Origin: Penium margaritaceum
Lineage: Eukaryota > Streptophyta > Zygnematophyceae > Desmidiales > Peniaceae
Assembly (NCBI GenBank): GCA_023375785.1
Contig: SZWC01001563.1
Location: 64,325 to 105,079 of the forward strand
Length of the DNA: 40,755 nucleotides
Direction of reading: 5' to 3'
The notes beneath the pieces were generated by a model. That model was not told the origin of the DNA and searched no databases. It worked only from the letters and a program-made list of their open reading frames with translations. Position numbers and translations under genes: made by a program. Shown in pieces: positions 40,741-40,755 of this stretch. The stretch's first letter is position 1. Every line of letters starts with the position of its first letter.

Positions 40741-40755
40741 ACACACATGCACACA

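Overview
The window is eukaryotic nuclear DNA made almost entirely of transposable elements. I find no host gene, rRNA, real tRNA gene or CRISPR array. Copia polyproteins with plant-like RT and RNase H motifs, primer sites matching the plant-type initiator tRNA-Met, a hAT transposase end and unresolved assembly gaps all fit a large, repeat-rich green-lineage genome. A streptophyte alga such as Chara is only a guess.

Layout. (1) 1-6147 (+) is a GC-rich, essentially open reading frame: the end of a retropepsin-like domain, an Ala/Pro-rich linker, one in-frame TAG, a coiled-coil/basic region, a Ty3/gypsy-type integrase and six tandem PHD-like zinc fingers. No reverse transcriptase lies between protease and integrase. 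CCGCGG sites are dense here and in the noncoding tail to about 7.4 kb. (2) 7.4-9.1 kb holds the C-terminal end of a hAT transposase and its tail. (3) 9.1-19.05 kb is a nest of copia elements: an LTR2-family element on + (to 19051), interrupted by an LTR4-family element on - (LTR 9654-14829), whose LTR is in turn interrupted by an LTR1-family element on - (10003-14514, 5-bp target duplication GTGTC). (4) 19.05-21.3 kb contains old copia debris. (5) 21313-27420 is an LTR2-family element on -, decayed by stop codons. (6) 27421-31337 is a different, decayed copia element on -, with a cluster of perfect hairpins in its probable LTR. (7) 31.3-33.2 kb is a mosaic of LTR2 and LTR3 fragments and an orphan gag. 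(8) 33196-34164 and 40322-40755 are two parts of an old copia relic, split by (9) an LTR3-family element on - at 34165-40321 with target duplication TGATG.

Four copia LTR families are present. Each has a tRNA-like A-box/B-box segment inside the 5' part of the LTR, in the element's sense orientation. Each also has a primer site complementary to the anticodon arm of initiator tRNA-Met (GTGGGCCCATAACCC, then TT, then the LTR) instead of the usual tRNA 3' end. LTRs carrying probable Pol III promoter modules together with half-tRNA priming are the most interesting system here. The six-PHD integrase polyprotein is second.

Four assembly gaps (8217, 12094, 24958, 29454-29652) are each flanked by exactly equal-length direct repeats. 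They are almost certainly unmerged contig overlaps, not biology.
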